A stretch of 64,000 bases of DNA from Photorhabdus cinerea (GCF_011189575.1 NZ_PUJW01000010.1:124001-188000), one strand, 5' to 3'. Shown: positions 1-13,805, numbered from the stretch's first letter. Numbers and translations are program-made. The notes: generated by a model not told the origin, from the sequence alone.

Positions 1-48
1 CAAATCAACATTTAACAGTATATATAAAACAGATATCACACTAATATT

Positions 49-64
49 AGTGAGATAGCTCACA
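49..64. promoter_or_regulatory. CRP-like operator upstream of gltB
   Basis: The half-sites AGTGA and TCACA are separated by 6 bp, one mismatch from the CRP consensus TGTGA-N6-TCACA. The site lies in the 400-bp AT-rich leader of gltB. The rest of positions 1-368 contains no gene that I can support. E. coli gltBD is controlled by Lrp, IHF and CRP, so a CRP site here fits, but its distance from the unknown transcription start cannot be judged. Confidence 0.5.
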
Positions 65-401
65 TTAAAATTCCAACATGATCTATATCACACAACACTA
101 ATATTATTTTTTTTACTTAAAAATCATAAAATTAAATAAAATTTTTACCGATTCTAGTCTTATCCCGGCAATATTTGACCTGATTTACATTTCTCGTTAA
201 TTTGGAAAGCCACTGGAAATAATCAGTCAGATCCTCATCTGAACCATAATTATGCAGTGACACAATATTGTTTGTATCACCTGTTTCTAACAAACAAGTG
301 ATAGTTGATTAAGGACGCAATTCAGACGCCCGTAAAAACATTAATCTCACAAATTTTTGTGAGTTTCTGTGAGAGTCGGACAGAACCTGGGGAGGTTCAC
401 T

Positions 402-3400
402 ATGCTATATAACAAATCTCAAGAAAAGGATAACTGTGGTTTTGGACTGATAGCCCATATCGAAGGGGAGCCAAGCCACAAAGTAGTTCGTACCGCTATC
501 CATGCACTGGCACGCATGCAACATCGTGGTGCTATCCTGGCAGATGGTAAAACGGGTGATGGTTGCGGTTTATTACTGCAAAAGCCCGACCGTTTTTTTC
601 GTATGGTCGCACAGGAGCAAGAGTGGCGTTTAGCTCGTAATTACGCAGTCGGTATGTTATTTCTCAGCCAGAACTCTCAGATTGCACAAACCTGCCGGGA
701 AATAGTCGAACAGGAGTTACAAAATGAAACGCTGTCAGTCGTTGGCTGGCGTGAGGTACCGACCAACATTGATATTTTGGGTGAAATAGCCCTTTCAAGC
801 CTCCCCCGTATCGAACAGGTTTTTGTTAATGCTCCTGCTGGCTGGCGCGCACGTGATTTAGAACGCCGTCTCTTCATTGCCCGCCGCCGAATAGAAAAAC
901 GCATCAGCGACAGTGACTTTTATGTTTGCAGTTTGTCCAATCTGGTCACTATCTATAAAGGATTATGCATGGCGGCAGATTTGCCCCGCTTCTATCCTGA
1001 TCTGGCTGATTTACGTCTAGAATCAGCTATTTGCTTGTTTCATCAACGTTTCTCAACCAATACAGTCCCACGCTGGCCACTAGCACAACCTTTCCGCTAT
1101 CTCGCTCATAATGGTGAAATAAATACGATAAATGGTAACCGCGAGTGGGCACGGGCAAGAGCCTATAAATTCAAAACTCCGCTTATTCCTGATTTACAAA
1201 CTGCCGCCCCTTTCGTAAACGAAACAGGATCAGACTCCAGCTCACTCGATAATATGCTAGAACTGTTTCTCAATGGTGGAATGGATCTAATCCGTGCTAT
1301 GCGGCTACTGGTTCCTCCTGCGTGGCAAAATAACCCTGATATGGATGAGGATCTGCGGGCTTTCTTTGATTTCAACTCCATGCACATGGAGCCATGGGAT
1401 GGTCCTGCCGGTATCGTCATGTCAGATGGCCGCTATGCTGCTTGTAATCTGGATCGTAATGGCCTGCGCCCGGCACGTTATGTCATCACAAAAGATAAAC
1501 TGATCACCTGTGCTTCTGAAATCGGCATCTGGGATTATCAACCGGATGAAGTAATAGAAAAAGGACGAGTTGGTCCCGGCGAACTCATGGTGATTGACAC
1601 CCGCCAAGGCCGTATCCTGCATGCAGAAGAGACCGATAATGACCTGAAAAGTCGCCATCCGTATAAAGAATGGATGGATAAAAACGTCAAACGTCTTATC
1701 CCATTTGAAGAATTACGCCAAGATCAATCTGGCTACCGGAATCTGGACGATCAATCCCTAGCGGTTTATCACAAGCAATTTGCCTACAGCAATGAAGAAT
1801 TAGATCAAATTATCCGTGTTCTGGGAGAAAACGGCCAAGAAGCAACAGGTTCAATGGGTGATGATACTCCGTTTGCTGTATTCTCCAGCCGCCCACGAAT
1901 TATTTATGACTATTTCCGCCAACAATTCGCTCAGGTCACTAACCCACCAATTGATCCGCTGCGTGAAGCACATGTTATGTCTCTCACCACCTGCATAGGG
2001 CGTGAGATGAACGTATTTTGTGAAGCTGAAGGACAGGCACACCGACTAAGTTTTAAATCTCCTATTCTGCTCTACTCTGATTTTCATCAATTAACAACTC
2101 AGCAGAGTCCACATTATCGCGCAGAACAATTAGACTTAACGTTCAATCCACAGGAAACCAATCTGCAAAATGCCCTGCTTGTACTGTGTGACCTGGCTGA
2201 ACAATTAGCCAGAGATGGCGCGGTACTACTGATATTATCTGACCGCAATATTACGCCAGATAAATTACCAATACCCGCCCCCATGGCTGTTGGTGCTATT
2301 CAGCATCGTCTGGTAGAAAAAAGTTTGCGCTGTGACACCAATCTGATAGTAGAAACAGCCAGTGCCCGTGATCCGCATCATTTCACTGTACTACTAGGAT
2401 TTGGTGCAACAGCTATCTACCCCTATCTGGCTTACGAATCACTAGCCAAAATGGTCGATAATGGCACGATTAACAAACCTTATGCTGATGTCATGCTCAA
2501 CTACCGCAATGGCATCAATAAAGGGCTATATAAAATCATGTCGAAAATGGGTATCTCGACTATCGCTTCCTATCGTTGTTCTAAATTGTTTGAAGCCGTC
2601 GGCTTACATTCTGAACTCACTGAGTTTTGCTTCAACGGCGTTATCAGCCGGATTGGAGGGGCTAACTTCAGTGATTTTGAGCAGGATCTGAGAAATTTAT
2701 CCAAACGGGCATGGCTTGCCCGCCAGCCAGTTGATCAGGGAGGATTGCTGAAATATGTTCATAATGGCGAATATCATGCTTATAACCCAGATGTCGTAAG
2801 TGCTCTACAATCTGCGGTTCATAGCGGTGAATACAGCGACTACTTGAAATATGCTCGTCTGGTTAATCAGCGACCAATTACGACAATCCGTGATTTGCTG
2901 ACGATAAAAACAAAAGATGAATCTATATCCATAGATGAAGTGGAATCAGCCGCAGAGCTGTTTAAACGCTTTGATACTGCCGCAATGTCGATTGGTGCAT
3001 TAAGCCCCGAAGCACACGAAGCTCTGGCTGAAGCAATGAATACACTAGGTGGCTTTTCCAACTCTGGTGAAGGCGGAGAAGATCCCGCGCGTTACGGTAC
3101 AAAAAAGATTTCCCGTATCAAACAAGTTGCTTCCGGGCGATTTGGCGTGACACCCGCCTATCTGGTCAACGCTGATGTGATTCAAATAAAAGTAGCACAA
3201 GGCGCTAAACCTGGGGAAGGAGGGCAGTTACCAGGTGATAAAGTGACACCTTATATTGCAAAATTACGTTATTCCGTACCAGGTATCACACTCATTTCTC
3301 CACCACCACATCACGACATTTACTCGATTGAAGATCTCGCTCAGTTGATTTTCGATCTAAAACAGATCAATCCCAAGGCATTGATCTCAGTAAAACTGGT

Positions 3401-4859
3401 TTCAGAGCCGGGAGTTGGCACAATTGCAACTGGTGTTGCTAAAGCTTATGCCGACTTAATTACTATCGCAGGTTATGATGGCGGTACTGGTGCTAGCCCA
3501 TTGTCATCGGTGAAATATGCCGGATGCCCGTGGGAATTAGGATTAGTGGAAACCCAACAAGCTCTGGTCGCCAACGGATTACGCCATAAGATCCGCTTAC
3601 AGGTAGATGGCGGACTGAAAACAGGCGTAGACATTATCAAAGCAGCCATTCTTGGTGCTGAAAGTTTCGGTTTCGGTACCGGACCAATGGTTGCCCTTGG
3701 ATGCAAATATCTGCGTATCTGCCATCTAAATAACTGCGCAACTGGTGTCGCAACTCAGGATGAGAAATTACGCCGTGACCATTACCATGGATTACCTGAT
3801 CGGGTCATGAATTATTTCCGTTTTATCGCCCGTGAAACCAGAGAGATCATGGCTGAATTAGGTATCAGAAGTCTGACTGATTTGATAGGCCGAACGGATC
3901 TACTTGAAGTATTGGAAGGCGTCTCAGCGAAACAGAGCAAATTAAATCTTGAACCTCTGTTAGCAACAGCGGAACCACATCAGGGCAAGGCGTTATATTG
4001 CACTGAAAACAATCCACCATTTGATGATGGAGTTCTGAATAAAAACTTACTGTCTCAAGCCGTCAGTTATATTGAAAACCAAAAAAGTAAAACTTTCTAT
4101 TTTGATATCCGTAATACCGATCGCTCAGTCGGAGCTTCTCTTTCTGGCTTTATTGCTGATCGATATAGTAATCAAGGGATCGCAGCGGCTCCAATAAAAA
4201 TTCATTTTAATGGCACTGCGGGTCAGAGTTTTGGTGTCTGGAATGCTGGCGGTCTGGAACTCACACTTATCGGTGATGCCAATGATTATGTCGGTAAAGG
4301 CATGGCTGGTGGCCGTATTGTAATACACCCACCCGTGGGATCTGCCTTCAAAAGCCATCAAGCAACCATTATTGGTAACACATGTCTCTACGGTGCAACC
4401 GGAGGCAAGCTGTTTGCTGCTGGGCGTGCCGGAGAACGCTTTGCCGTTCGCAATTCAGGTGCGATTACCGTTGTAGAAGGTATTGGAGATAATGGCTGCG
4501 AATATATGACGGGCGGTATCGCCTGTATTCTCGGACATACTGGAATAAACTTTGGTGCAGGAATGACCGGCGGCTTTGCTTATGTTCTGGATGAAAATGA
4601 TGACTTCCGCAAACGAGTTAATCCAGAATTAGTTGAAGTACTGGCAGTAGATACCTTGGCTATCCACGAAGAACATTTGAGAGGGCTTATCACTGAACAC
4701 GTTCTTTTGACCGGTTCCCAGCGTGGTGAAGATATTCTTGCTAACTGGCAACAGTGGTTGAGTAAATTTGCGCTTGTGAAACCCAAATCCAGTGATGTAA
4801 AAGCTCTTCTGGGACATCGCAGTCGTTCTTCCGCAGAATTGCGAATTCAGGCGCAGTAA
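402..4859 (+). CDS. gltB: Glutamate synthase (NADPH) large subunit
   Basis: Large subunit of glutamate synthase, which makes two glutamates from glutamine and 2-oxoglutarate. The 1485-residue product is collinear with E. coli GltB throughout. The ATG at 402 follows a strong GGGGAGG ribosome site (about 389-395); an upstream GTG at 369 is possible but poorly placed. An 11-residue propeptide precedes Cys12 (DNCGFGL), the expected N-terminal nucleophile of the class-II amidotransferase domain after processing. The central FMN domain, the Cys-rich 3Fe-4S segment ([12 protein letters not shown]) and the C-terminal GXGXG beta-helix repeats (near [11 protein letters not shown]) are all present. gltD follows after 9 bp, forming one operon. 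Confidence 0.97.
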   Translation: MLYNKSQEKDNCGFGLIAHIEGEPSHKVVRTAIHALARMQHRGAILADGKTGDGCGLLLQKPDRFFRMVAQEQEWRLARNYAVGMLFLSQNSQIAQTCREIVEQELQNETLSVVGWREVPTNIDILGEIALSSLPRIEQVFVNAPAGWRARDLERRLFIARRRIEKRISDSDFYVCSLSNLVTIYKGLCMAADLPRFYPDLADLRLESAICLFHQRFSTNTVPRWPLAQPFRYLAHNGEINTINGNREWARARAYKFKTPLIPDLQTAAPFVNETGSDSSSLDNMLELFLNGGMDLIRAMRLLVPPAWQNNPDMDEDLRAFFDFNSMHMEPWDGPAGIVMSDGRYAACNLDRNGLRPARYVITKDKLITCASEIGIWDYQPDEVIEKGRVGPGELMVIDTRQGRILHAEETDNDLKSRHPYKEWMDKNVKRLIPFEELRQDQSGYRNLDDQSLAVYHKQFAYSNEELDQIIRVLGENGQEATGSMGDDTPFAVFSSRPRIIYDYFRQQFAQVTNPPIDPLREAHVMSLTTCIGREMNVFCEAEGQAHRLSFKSPILLYSDFHQLTTQQSPHYRAEQLDLTFNPQETNLQNALLVLCDLAEQLARDGAVLLILSDRNITPDKLPIPAPMAVGAIQHRLVEKSLRCDTNLIVETASARDPHHFTVLLGFGATAIYPYLAYESLAKMVDNGTINKPYADVMLNYRNGINKGLYKIMSKMGISTIASYRCSKLFEAVGLHSELTEFCFNGVISRIGGANFSDFEQDLRNLSKRAWLARQPVDQGGLLKYVHNGEYHAYNPDVVSALQSAVHSGEYSDYLKYARLVNQRPITTIRDLLTIKTKDESISIDEVESAAELFKRFDTAAMSIGALSPEAHEALAEAMNTLGGFSNSGEGGEDPARYGTKKISRIKQVASGRFGVTPAYLVNADVIQIKVAQGAKPGEGGQLPGDKVTPYIAKLRYSVPGITLISPPPHHDIYSIEDLAQLIFDLKQINPKALISVKLVSEPGVGTIATGVAKAYADLITIAGYDGGTGASPLSSVKYAGCPWELGLVETQQALVANGLRHKIRLQVDGGLKTGVDIIKAAILGAESFGFGTGPMVALGCKYLRICHLNNCATGVATQDEKLRRDHYHGLPDRVMNYFRFIARETREIMAELGIRSLTDLIGRTDLLEVLEGVSAKQSKLNLEPLLATAEPHQGKALYCTENNPPFDDGVLNKNLLSQAVSYIENQKSKTFYFDIRNTDRSVGASLSGFIADRYSNQGIAAAPIKIHFNGTAGQSFGVWNAGGLELTLIGDANDYVGKGMAGGRIVIHPPVGSAFKSHQATIIGNTCLYGATGGKLFAAGRAGERFAVRNSGAITVVEGIGDNGCEYMTGGIACILGHTGINFGAGMTGGFAYVLDENDDFRKRVNPELVEVLAVDTLAIHEEHLRGLITEHVLLTGSQRGEDILANWQQWLSKFALVKPKSSDVKALLGHRSRSSAELRIQAQ

Positions 4860-6287
<1,428 letters not shown>

Positions 6288-6295
6288 TCAACACA

Positions 6296-6320
6296 GGGAG
6301 CTTTCCAGCTCCCGTATTTC
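6296..6320 (+). terminator. Probable gltBD terminator
   Basis: GGGAGCT-TTCC-AGCTCCC hairpin (6296-6313) starts 8 bp after the gltD stop and is followed by a mixed T-rich stretch (GTATTTCTATT). The stem is perfect; the T tract is imperfect. Confidence 0.65.
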
Positions 6321-6519
6321 TATTATCAGTTCAATAAATTAATTAAATTACCCTTCATATATAGAGTAATTATCTTAATGAACATTCCTCACTTACCTGC
6401 TATCATATTAAATTATCTGGAAATATTTCTTCTTATTACAATGAATTTTAAATAAAATATTTCAAATGCTGGATTCATATATCACTATACTTACTCAACT
6501 ATAAATACTGGAAATATTA

Positions 6520-7026
6520 ATGCGAATAATAAAATCTCTTATTTTGTTGTCCCCAATTTTGTTCACCAGTCTTCCGACATTTGCTTTATCACGCCCCTTT
6601 ACAGCCAATGATATTGCCAGAGAGATTACAAACAGAGGTATTAACTCTGTTGTTGCAGAATTAGGAGAAATAGGGGTCAGGCAAGAAATTACTCACAAAA
6701 TTACTACTGGTGATAGTAACTGGGTAAAATTGGCCTTCAAATTAACTCAAAGTATGCATCTTGATTTTTCCAGAGAGATACGCTATGCACTCTCCATTGC
6801 ATTAATTAATAATCCTGTTGATGTCCTTGCTGCCGCAGACAAAGAAAAAAATATATCATTAGCTGATATCTGTACAATCCCACCAGAACTTGAGACCAAA
6901 GAGAATAAAATAGAATTTGTAGATAAAGTCAGAAAGAGTTTAGAGTCCGCCAAAGAATCTGAAGCTAAAGGCAGAATTGAAGAATGCTACTGGGAGTTAG
7001 AGAAAGCCTACAATGTGGAATTTTAA
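6520..7026 (+). CDS. Hypothetical secreted protein
   Basis: 168-residue protein that I do not recognise. It begins with a clear signal peptide: positive residues (MRIIK), a hydrophobic core and a plausible cleavage site after PTFA near residue 22. The mature part is polar and mostly helical-looking, with two cysteines (in ADICTIPP and EECYWELE) that could pair in the periplasm. The start is preceded by GGAAATATTA, a weak ribosome site. It stands alone between gltBD and a decayed replication gene, so it may belong to an accessory insertion. No domain assigned. Confidence 0.6.
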   Translation: MRIIKSLILLSPILFTSLPTFALSRPFTANDIAREITNRGINSVVAELGEIGVRQEITHKITTGDSNWVKLAFKLTQSMHLDFSREIRYALSIALINNPVDVLAAADKEKNISLADICTIPPELETKENKIEFVDKVRKSLESAKESEAKGRIEECYWELEKAYNVEF

Positions 7027-7141
7027 ATAAGTGTGCCCAATATCACTCCACTGTGATCCGTCCCCGTTTATTTCCTGGAAATTGAGAACAAAGTTCCCAT
7101 CGATCTTCTAACGGTTCTCAATAATTGCCACATATGTCAGC

Positions 7142-7288
7142 ATGAGTGATTATTCAGCATTTCTGACACCAGTGAGTGAGTTAATGATCGATATACCTGA
7201 ACCACAGTGGTACTCCCGCCCTGAAAATTGCGATCAAGGTGGGAGTGAACGGCCCTTTGTCTTAGGTAATCATTTATTACATGCCTAG
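7142..7288 (+). pseudogene. Small ORF, probable fragment of decayed accessory gene
   Basis: 48-codon open frame (begins MSDYSAFLTPVSELMID) in the same decayed stretch as the helicase-like remnant downstream. I cannot assign it to a family. It has no convincing ribosome site. It is listed because its frame reads like protein rather than random AT-rich DNA, and because it probably belongs to the same broken locus. Confidence 0.3.
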
Positions 7289-7392
7289 CATCACTTCGAT
7301 TACACCCTAAAAGGGATGGTATTTACTACCACTAATGGTTTATGGGAAAACCACGGTGAACCGGCTGAGAAACTGGATGAGCCAGAAGTAAA

Positions 7393-7480
7393 GTTACAAG
7401 GTTACAAGGTTACAAGGTTACAAGGTTACAAGGTTACAAGGTTACAAGGTTACAAGGTTACAAGGTTACAAGGTTACAAG
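7393..7480. repeat. Tandem repeat, 11 copies of GTTACAAG
   Basis: Eleven uninterrupted identical copies of the 8-bp unit GTTACAAG. Because 8 is not a multiple of 3, a change in copy number shifts the reading frame between the flanking segments. The array lies between a short open frame (7316-7392) and a segment that reads as a helicase Walker-B region (7483-7596). It has no spacers and is not a CRISPR. Confidence 0.97.
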
Positions 7481-7482
7481 AA

Positions 7483-7596
7483 AAGATTATCAATTGGCTA
7501 AAAGAGCATCGTCAAGACAAAGGTAACATTAACAACCTTACCATTATTGATTACTTACAGATGCTCAATGAAAACCACAGGGCTGAACCAGAATGA
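7483..7596 (+). pseudogene. DnaB-like replicative helicase remnant
   Basis: The open frame directly after the 8-bp repeat translates to a 37-residue piece beginning KIINWLKEHR and containing TIIDYLQMLNENHR. This resembles the Walker-B region of DnaB-type replicative helicases (consensus IDYLQLM followed by NR). The next frame over continues with NELEQIRH, suggesting a further frameshift. No intact helicase is present. It is probably a relic of a prophage or plasmid replication gene. Assignment rests on a short motif only. Confidence 0.45.
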
Positions 7597-7782
7597 ACTT
7601 GAGCAGATACGTCACTAACTCACGTGAAAGCCCTTATCGTCATAAAGATTCAGGCGCATACACAAAATATCCAAGAGCGGTACATCATTTGGATGAGTTT
7701 GAAATTATATTACTCTGGTATTGGTCTTTCTAATTACTTGCTGTTTCCCATCCAATAAATGCAGCTGTCACAAAATTTCATT

Positions 7783-7826
7783 AAAAACTGCACTGCCAAA
7801 ATCTAATCCTTTGGAGTGCAGTTTAA
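7783..7826 (-). terminator. Intrinsic terminator of sugE
   Basis: On the minus strand AAACTGCACT pairs with AGTGCAGTTT around a partly paired loop (CCAAAG/TTTGG), followed by a TTTTT run. It starts only a few bases after the sugE stop. Confidence 0.85.
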
Positions 7827-7828
7827 AA

Positions 7829-8143
7829 TTAGCTGGTCAATTTCAGACCAATAATACCAGCAACAATCAGAACGAGGCTCAATACTCTGGCGATGCTCGC
7901 AGATTCACCCAACACGATGATGCCAAAAATGGCAGTACCCACTGCGCCTATTCCAGTCCACACTGCATAGGCCGTGCCTACAGGTAACCCCCTCATTGCA
8001 TAAGCAAGCAGTCCCATACTGAAAGCTATAGCACTGACTGTAACAAGACTTGGTATTAAGCGAGTGAAACCATGCGTGTATTTCAGACCTACCGCCCAGA
8101 CGATTTCAAATAAACCGGCAATAACAAGAATAAACCAGGACAT
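7829..8143 (-). CDS. sugE: Guanidinium exporter Gdx (SugE), SMR family
   Basis: 104-residue small multidrug resistance family protein with four membrane helices; begins [21 protein letters not shown]. The conserved Glu13 in the first helix is the coupling residue of SMR proteins. SugE/Gdx members export guanidinium in exchange for protons. An upstream in-frame start at 8215 would run through the riboswitch, so the ATG at 8143 is chosen. A guanidine-II riboswitch lies in its leader and a strong terminator follows, so it is a single-gene guanidine-induced unit. Confidence in the Gdx subtype comes largely from the riboswitch. Confidence 0.93.
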   Translation of the reverse strand: MSWFILVIAGLFEIVWAVGLKYTHGFTRLIPSLVTVSAIAFSMGLLAYAMRGLPVGTAYAVWTGIGAVGTAIFGIIVLGESASIARVLSLVLIVAGIIGLKLTS

Positions 8144-8162
8144 ATCAACGTCCCATAGAGTT

Positions 8163-8209
8163 GCGGGGTCGTCCCCAAGAAACGGCAGTATACCCAGGTC
8201 GTCCTGGAT
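8163..8209 (-). promoter_or_regulatory. Guanidine-II (mini-ykkC) riboswitch
   Basis: Two successive hairpins on the minus strand, each with an ACGA tetraloop: CCAGG-ACGA-CCTGG (8194-8207) and GGGG-ACGA-CCCC (8165-8176), joined by a short linker and ending about 20 bp before the sugE start. Paired stem-loops with ACGR loops upstream of sugE are the defining feature of mini-ykkC RNAs, which bind two guanidinium ions and switch on translation. Confidence 0.92.
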
Positions 8210-8324
8210 AACCATTAGAAGTGAAAGCAGATTATAATTGCGTAAAATCGCGGTATCAATAGCGCAATTTTACGATGCTCCAGAGATATAAAGCTTACCC
8301 CTTACACATTGATCATCAAGTAAG

Positions 8325-8359
8325 AAAAACCACAGCCTGTTGCCAAAACTGCGGTTTTT
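8325..8359 (-). terminator. Intrinsic terminator of efp
   Basis: On the minus strand AAAAACCGCAG pairs with CTGTGGTTTTT (one G-T pair) around a 13-nt loop, ending in a T run. It lies 25 bp after the efp stop. Confidence 0.8.
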
Positions 8360-8383
8360 ACTAAATACCGTTGCCGTCAACGG

Positions 8384-8950
8384 TTATTTCACACGGGAAA
8401 CGTATTCACCAGAACGGGTATCTACTTTGATCACTTCGCCGATTTGTACGAACAGAGGTACTTTAACCACAGCGCCAGTACTCAGAGTTGCGGGTTTACC
8501 ACCTGTACCAGCAGTGTCACCTTTCAAACCTGGATCGGTCTCAGTGATTTCCAATTCAACAAAGTTTGGTGGAGTGACAGAGATAGGCTGACCATTCCAC
8601 AGCGTCAGGATACATTCCGCCTGTTCAACCAACCATTTCGCGTTCTCACCAACTGCTTTTTCATCAGCAGCTAACTGCTCAAAGGTTTCATTGTTCATAA
8701 AATGCCAGAACTCACCATCGTTATACAGGTAAGCCAGGTTCATATCCATCACATCAGCAGATTCTACAGAGTCAGTAGATTTGAAGGTTTTTTCTAACAG
8801 TTTACCGGAAATTAGCTTGCGGATACGAACGCGGGCAAATGCCTGGCCTTTACCCGGCTTTACGAATTCACTCTCAAGGATAGCGCACGGCTCGCCATCT
8901 AACATGATTTTAAGACCTGAACGGAATTCATTGGTACTATAAGTAGCCAT
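8384..8950 (-). CDS. efp: Elongation factor P
   Basis: 188-residue translation factor that binds between the P and E sites and relieves ribosome stalling at proline runs. The loop [12 protein letters not shown] carries Lys34, the residue beta-lysylated by EpmA after EpmB makes beta-lysine. All three OB/KOW-type domains are present and the C-terminus ([10 protein letters not shown]) is identical to enterobacterial EF-P. It is transcribed divergently from epmB with only 39 bp between them, so the two promoters overlap. Confidence 0.98.
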   Translation of the reverse strand: MATYSTNEFRSGLKIMLDGEPCAILESEFVKPGKGQAFARVRIRKLISGKLLEKTFKSTDSVESADVMDMNLAYLYNDGEFWHFMNNETFEQLAADEKAVGENAKWLVEQAECILTLWNGQPISVTPPNFVELEITETDPGLKGDTAGTGGKPATLSTGAVVKVPLFVQIGEVIKVDTRSGEYVSRVK

Positions 8951-8989
8951 GGAGACCCTCTAATTTAAACAAAATGGCTTAGCCAAAAA

Positions 8990-10018
8990 ATGGCGCACAT
9001 TATAACCCCAAAGATCGTCATCAGAGAAGACTGGTTGAAACAACTTACAGATGTTATTACTGATCCTGATGAATTATTACAATTATTGTCTTTACATGAG
9101 CACCCAGAGTTGGCCAAAGGGAGCCGCGCACGTCGTCTGTTTCCACTACGGGTACCCAGAGCTTTTGCTGCCCGTATGCAAGCAGGCGATCCTAATGATC
9201 CGCTATTACTGCAAGTCATAACAGCACCGGAAGAGTTCAACATTGTACCCGGTTTTTCTACCGATCCTTTGGATGAACAACGCAGTGCTGTTCCCGGTTT
9301 GTTACATAAATACCGTAACCGCGCATTATTGCTGGTCAAAGGAGGATGCGCGGTTAACTGCCGTTATTGTTTCCGTCGTCATTTCCCATATGAGGATAAC
9401 AGAGGTAATAAACGCAACTGGCAGCAAGCATTAAATTACATTCAGCAACATCCTGAGCTTGATGAGATCATCTTCTCTGGCGGCGATCCATTAATGGCAA
9501 AAGATCACGAATTGGATTGGCTGATCAGCAACCTGGAAAAGATTTCTCATATCAAACGACTGCGTATTCACACCCGTCTACCGGTGGTTATTCCTACTCG
9601 GATCACAACTACGCTTTGCAATAGGCTGGCCCAATCGAGATTACAGGTGATCATGGTGACGCACATCAATCATGCCAATGAGATCGATCAATCTTTACGA
9701 AACAGCATGATGTTGTTGAAACACGCAGGCATCACGCTACTGAACCAAAGTGTGCTGTTACGTGGTGTCAATAATCATCCTGATACATTGGCTGATTTGA
9801 GTAACGCTCTATTTGATGCCGGAATCTTGCCTTATTACATTCATGTACTCGACAAAGTGCAAGGTGCCGCTCACTTTATGGTAAGTGATGAGGAAGCCAG
9901 AGGAATTATCCGGGAATTGCTGACAAAAGTTTCAGGTTACCTAGTGCCATGTCTGGCAAGAGAAATCGGTGGAGAATTGAGTAAAACACCATTAGATTTG
10001 GGATTAAAGCAAAAGTGA
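8990..10018 (+). CDS. epmB: EF-P lysine 2,3-aminomutase
   Basis: 342-residue radical SAM, PLP-dependent enzyme that converts (S)-alpha-lysine to (R)-beta-lysine for modification of EF-P Lys34. The CAVNCRYCFRRHFPY motif gives the CxxxCxxC 4Fe-4S ligands, and the following GGDPLM segment is typical of lysine aminomutases. It is shorter than KamA-type enzymes because it lacks their C-terminal extension, as is normal for EpmB (YjeK). The divergent efp gene supports the assignment. Confidence 0.96.
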   Translation: MAHIITPKIVIREDWLKQLTDVITDPDELLQLLSLHEHPELAKGSRARRLFPLRVPRAFAARMQAGDPNDPLLLQVITAPEEFNIVPGFSTDPLDEQRSAVPGLLHKYRNRALLLVKGGCAVNCRYCFRRHFPYEDNRGNKRNWQQALNYIQQHPELDEIIFSGGDPLMAKDHELDWLISNLEKISHIKRLRIHTRLPVVIPTRITTTLCNRLAQSRLQVIMVTHINHANEIDQSLRNSMMLLKHAGITLLNQSVLLRGVNNHPDTLADLSNALFDAGILPYYIHVLDKVQGAAHFMVSDEEARGIIRELLTKVSGYLVPCLAREIGGELSKTPLDLGLKQK

Positions 10019-10027
10019 CAAAAACTC

Positions 10028-10054
10028 ATGCCCGGGTACTTTTTTACCGGGCAT
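10028..10054. terminator. Inverted repeat after epmB, possible terminator
   Basis: ATGCCCGGGTA and TACCGGGCAT pair with one bulged G around a T-rich loop. The T run is inside the loop rather than after the stem, so termination is likely but not certain. It sits between convergent epmB and yjeI and could serve both. Confidence 0.5.
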
Positions 10055-10076
10055 GCCATTCAAATACTGAATGCCA

Positions 10077-10418
10077 TTACTGACATTTATAAACTTGACC
10101 AACCATTTTACTGTCTAATGGGGCAAAGCTTGATAATAGACTTTCGCTTGGGCTGGTTACACCATAAATCACATTTCCGCCCATAGCTGCGGCTTTATTA
10201 CGCAAATCATTAGCTGCACCACGCATTGAGCTGCTTTCATTACTTACGCCAATCCAGTTACTTTGAATACCTGTCACTTCACCTAATAACTGACACTCGC
10301 TGCCTGGCTTAGTATCAACAAAACGAATCTGTGAGCCACCGGAAGTTAATTGGTTAGTGGCGGTACATCCTGCTAACAGTAACAATGCTGAAGCACTGAA
10401 CAAAACTTTAATTCGCAT
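10077..10418 (-). CDS. yjeI: DUF4156 lipoprotein YjeI
   Basis: 113-residue lipoprotein similar along its length to E. coli YjeI. It has an N-terminal signal sequence with lipobox LLAGC, so the mature protein starts at a lipidated Cys. The conserved core SMRGAANDLRNKAAAMGGNVIYG is near identical to the E. coli protein. The ATG at 10418 has a TGAGGG ribosome site; the longer frame from 10430 does not. Function unknown. It sits between groEL and epmB as in E. coli. Confidence 0.88.
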   Translation of the reverse strand: MRIKVLFSASALLLLAGCTATNQLTSGGSQIRFVDTKPGSECQLLGEVTGIQSNWIGVSNESSSMRGAANDLRNKAAAMGGNVIYGVTSPSESLLSSFAPLDSKMVGQVYKCQ

Positions 10419-11068
10419 GTTTTCCCTCATTTATTGTTGGAAATTCGACAATTAATCATCAATATACCTTGTTACACACCAATATCGCAAAGCAAATAAT
10501 TTATAAAGGAATCCTTGCAATGAAATATTCGAGCTAAAAGCTTTTTGTATCAGGACAAATTCAGTAAAAATAGAGAAAAATAGCTAAATAAATAACATGA
10601 AAAATTTCAAAATTGATGTTACAAAAAATACACTTATTGAAAATAACATTCTTCCTAAAATTCCCTGTTATATTGTGATAGTTGATACGATTTTTCAGAA
10701 CTATTTAGCAGATCATCAGATCTATTACATCTATGATGGGAAAGTGGATTAATTATGATAGATGAAATAAGGGTTTTCTCAATTACGATCAACAAAATGG
10801 ATAATAGAAATAATATTAAAACGACATAAAAATATACTATGATGATAACTAACAGCTTTTTAGATAGTTAGCATAAAAATATTCTTGATTTAACAAACCA
10901 TTACCTATATATCCACAATAGATGATTATTTTTCTTTCTATAATTATCTGGTAGAAAAAAATGAAAATATCCCCGTAAAGGGAGATAAATATACCACATT
11001 TAGCATAAATAAAAATTCCGGAATATATCTATCAATAATCATTCTGAATTCTGATTTACACATAAATA
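10419..11068. other. AT-rich intergenic region with decayed small ORFs
   Basis: About 650 bp between yjeI and groEL with no convincing intact gene. On the plus strand there is a 51-codon frame (10597-10752, begins MKNFKIDVTKN), followed by short in-phase fragments to about 11040 (for example GDKYTTFSINKNSG). They read like a decayed gene interrupted by stops, but I do not recognise it. Nothing else is visible. Confidence 0.35.
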
Positions 11069-11097
11069 TAAAAAAACGGGCAGATTACTCCGCCCGT
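11069..11097 (-). terminator. groESL terminator
   Basis: On the minus strand ACGGGC and GCCCGT pair around GGAGTAATCT and are followed by seven T residues: a textbook intrinsic terminator about 50 bp after groEL. Confidence 0.9.
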
Positions 11098-11148
11098 CTG
11101 ATATTCATATCGCGTATTGAGGGTTTAATACCGGCGACTGAACGGCTA

Positions 11149-12798
<1,650 letters not shown>

Positions 12799-12835
12799 TT
12801 AAATTCGTTCAGTTAAGAAGATCTAAGCGCAATAC

Positions 12836-13210
<375 letters not shown>

Positions 13211-13211
13211 T

Positions 13212-13243
13212 TAAATGGGGACTTATTTATGACACTTCAAGGG
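13212..13243 (-). promoter_or_regulatory. Sigma-32 heat-shock promoter of groESL
   Basis: Reading the minus strand, CCCTTGAAG is followed 14 bp later by CCCCATTTA. This matches the RpoH (sigma-32) consensus and closely resembles the E. coli groE promoter. It lies about 85 bp upstream of the groES start. Confidence 0.9.
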
Positions 13244-13316
13244 CAGGCAAGAAAAATATTTTATTCTTTTCTTACCCACAGAAAAAAACCATGTGATTAG
13301 AAAAAATACTTTCTTA

Positions 13317-13805
13317 TCAACGAGGTTTATGCTCATCATCATCACGTTTATGGTCGTTCAACGTATGGGAGGGATCATCTTGCTTGCGCTCGTATTCCCC
13401 TTCAAAGGTGTTACCGTCCTGTTTGAACCCATTTCTATTATGAGGACGATAGAAATTAATATGTGGCATCAGCTTCATCACCAGCGTTTTCTGAACGGGA
13501 GGCAGTAACAACAGCAATCCAAGGAAATCAGTAAAAAAACCAGGCAACAGTAACAGGAAACCGGCCAATACAAGAGACACACTCTTTATCATTTCTGCCG
13601 CAGGGCTTTCTCCGGCAACTAATTTCTGCTGGAGCTGAATAAAGTTCTTTACTCCCTGATTACGTACCAAAGAGATACCAACACAGGAAGTAAACAGCAC
13701 CAGTAACAGAGTTAGTAATACCCCTAATTCAGATGCGACACGCACAAATAAAGTTGACTCAATATAGACAAGTAAAAATATCAGGATAAATGGCAACCAA
13801 CGCAC
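13317..13805 (-). CDS. fxsA: FxsA membrane protein
   Basis: 162-residue inner-membrane protein, named in E. coli because its overexpression relieves F-plasmid exclusion of phage T7. It has hydrophobic helices in the first 115 residues and a charged cytoplasmic tail rich in Asp, Lys and His. The GTG at 13805 follows an ideal AAGGAGAATCAA site and gives the family-typical start MRWLPFILI. Neighbouring groESL and aspA is the usual enterobacterial arrangement. Confidence 0.9.
   Translation of the reverse strand: MRWLPFILIFLLVYIESTLFVRVASELGVLLTLLLVLFTSCVGISLVRNQGVKNFIQLQQKLVAGESPAAEMIKSVSLVLAGFLLLLPGFFTDFLGLLLLLPPVQKTLVMKLMPHINFYRPHNRNGFKQDGNTFEGEYERKQDDPSHTLNDHKRDDDEHKPR

Noticed and set aside
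7393..7480. CRISPR array
   Set aside because: Units are 8 bp and contiguous with no spacers; no cas genes nearby.
7316..7501. Small protein with GYKVTRLQ repeats
   Set aside because: The repeat peptide is simply the 8-bp DNA array read in frame, with no family resemblance; treated as part of a decayed locus.
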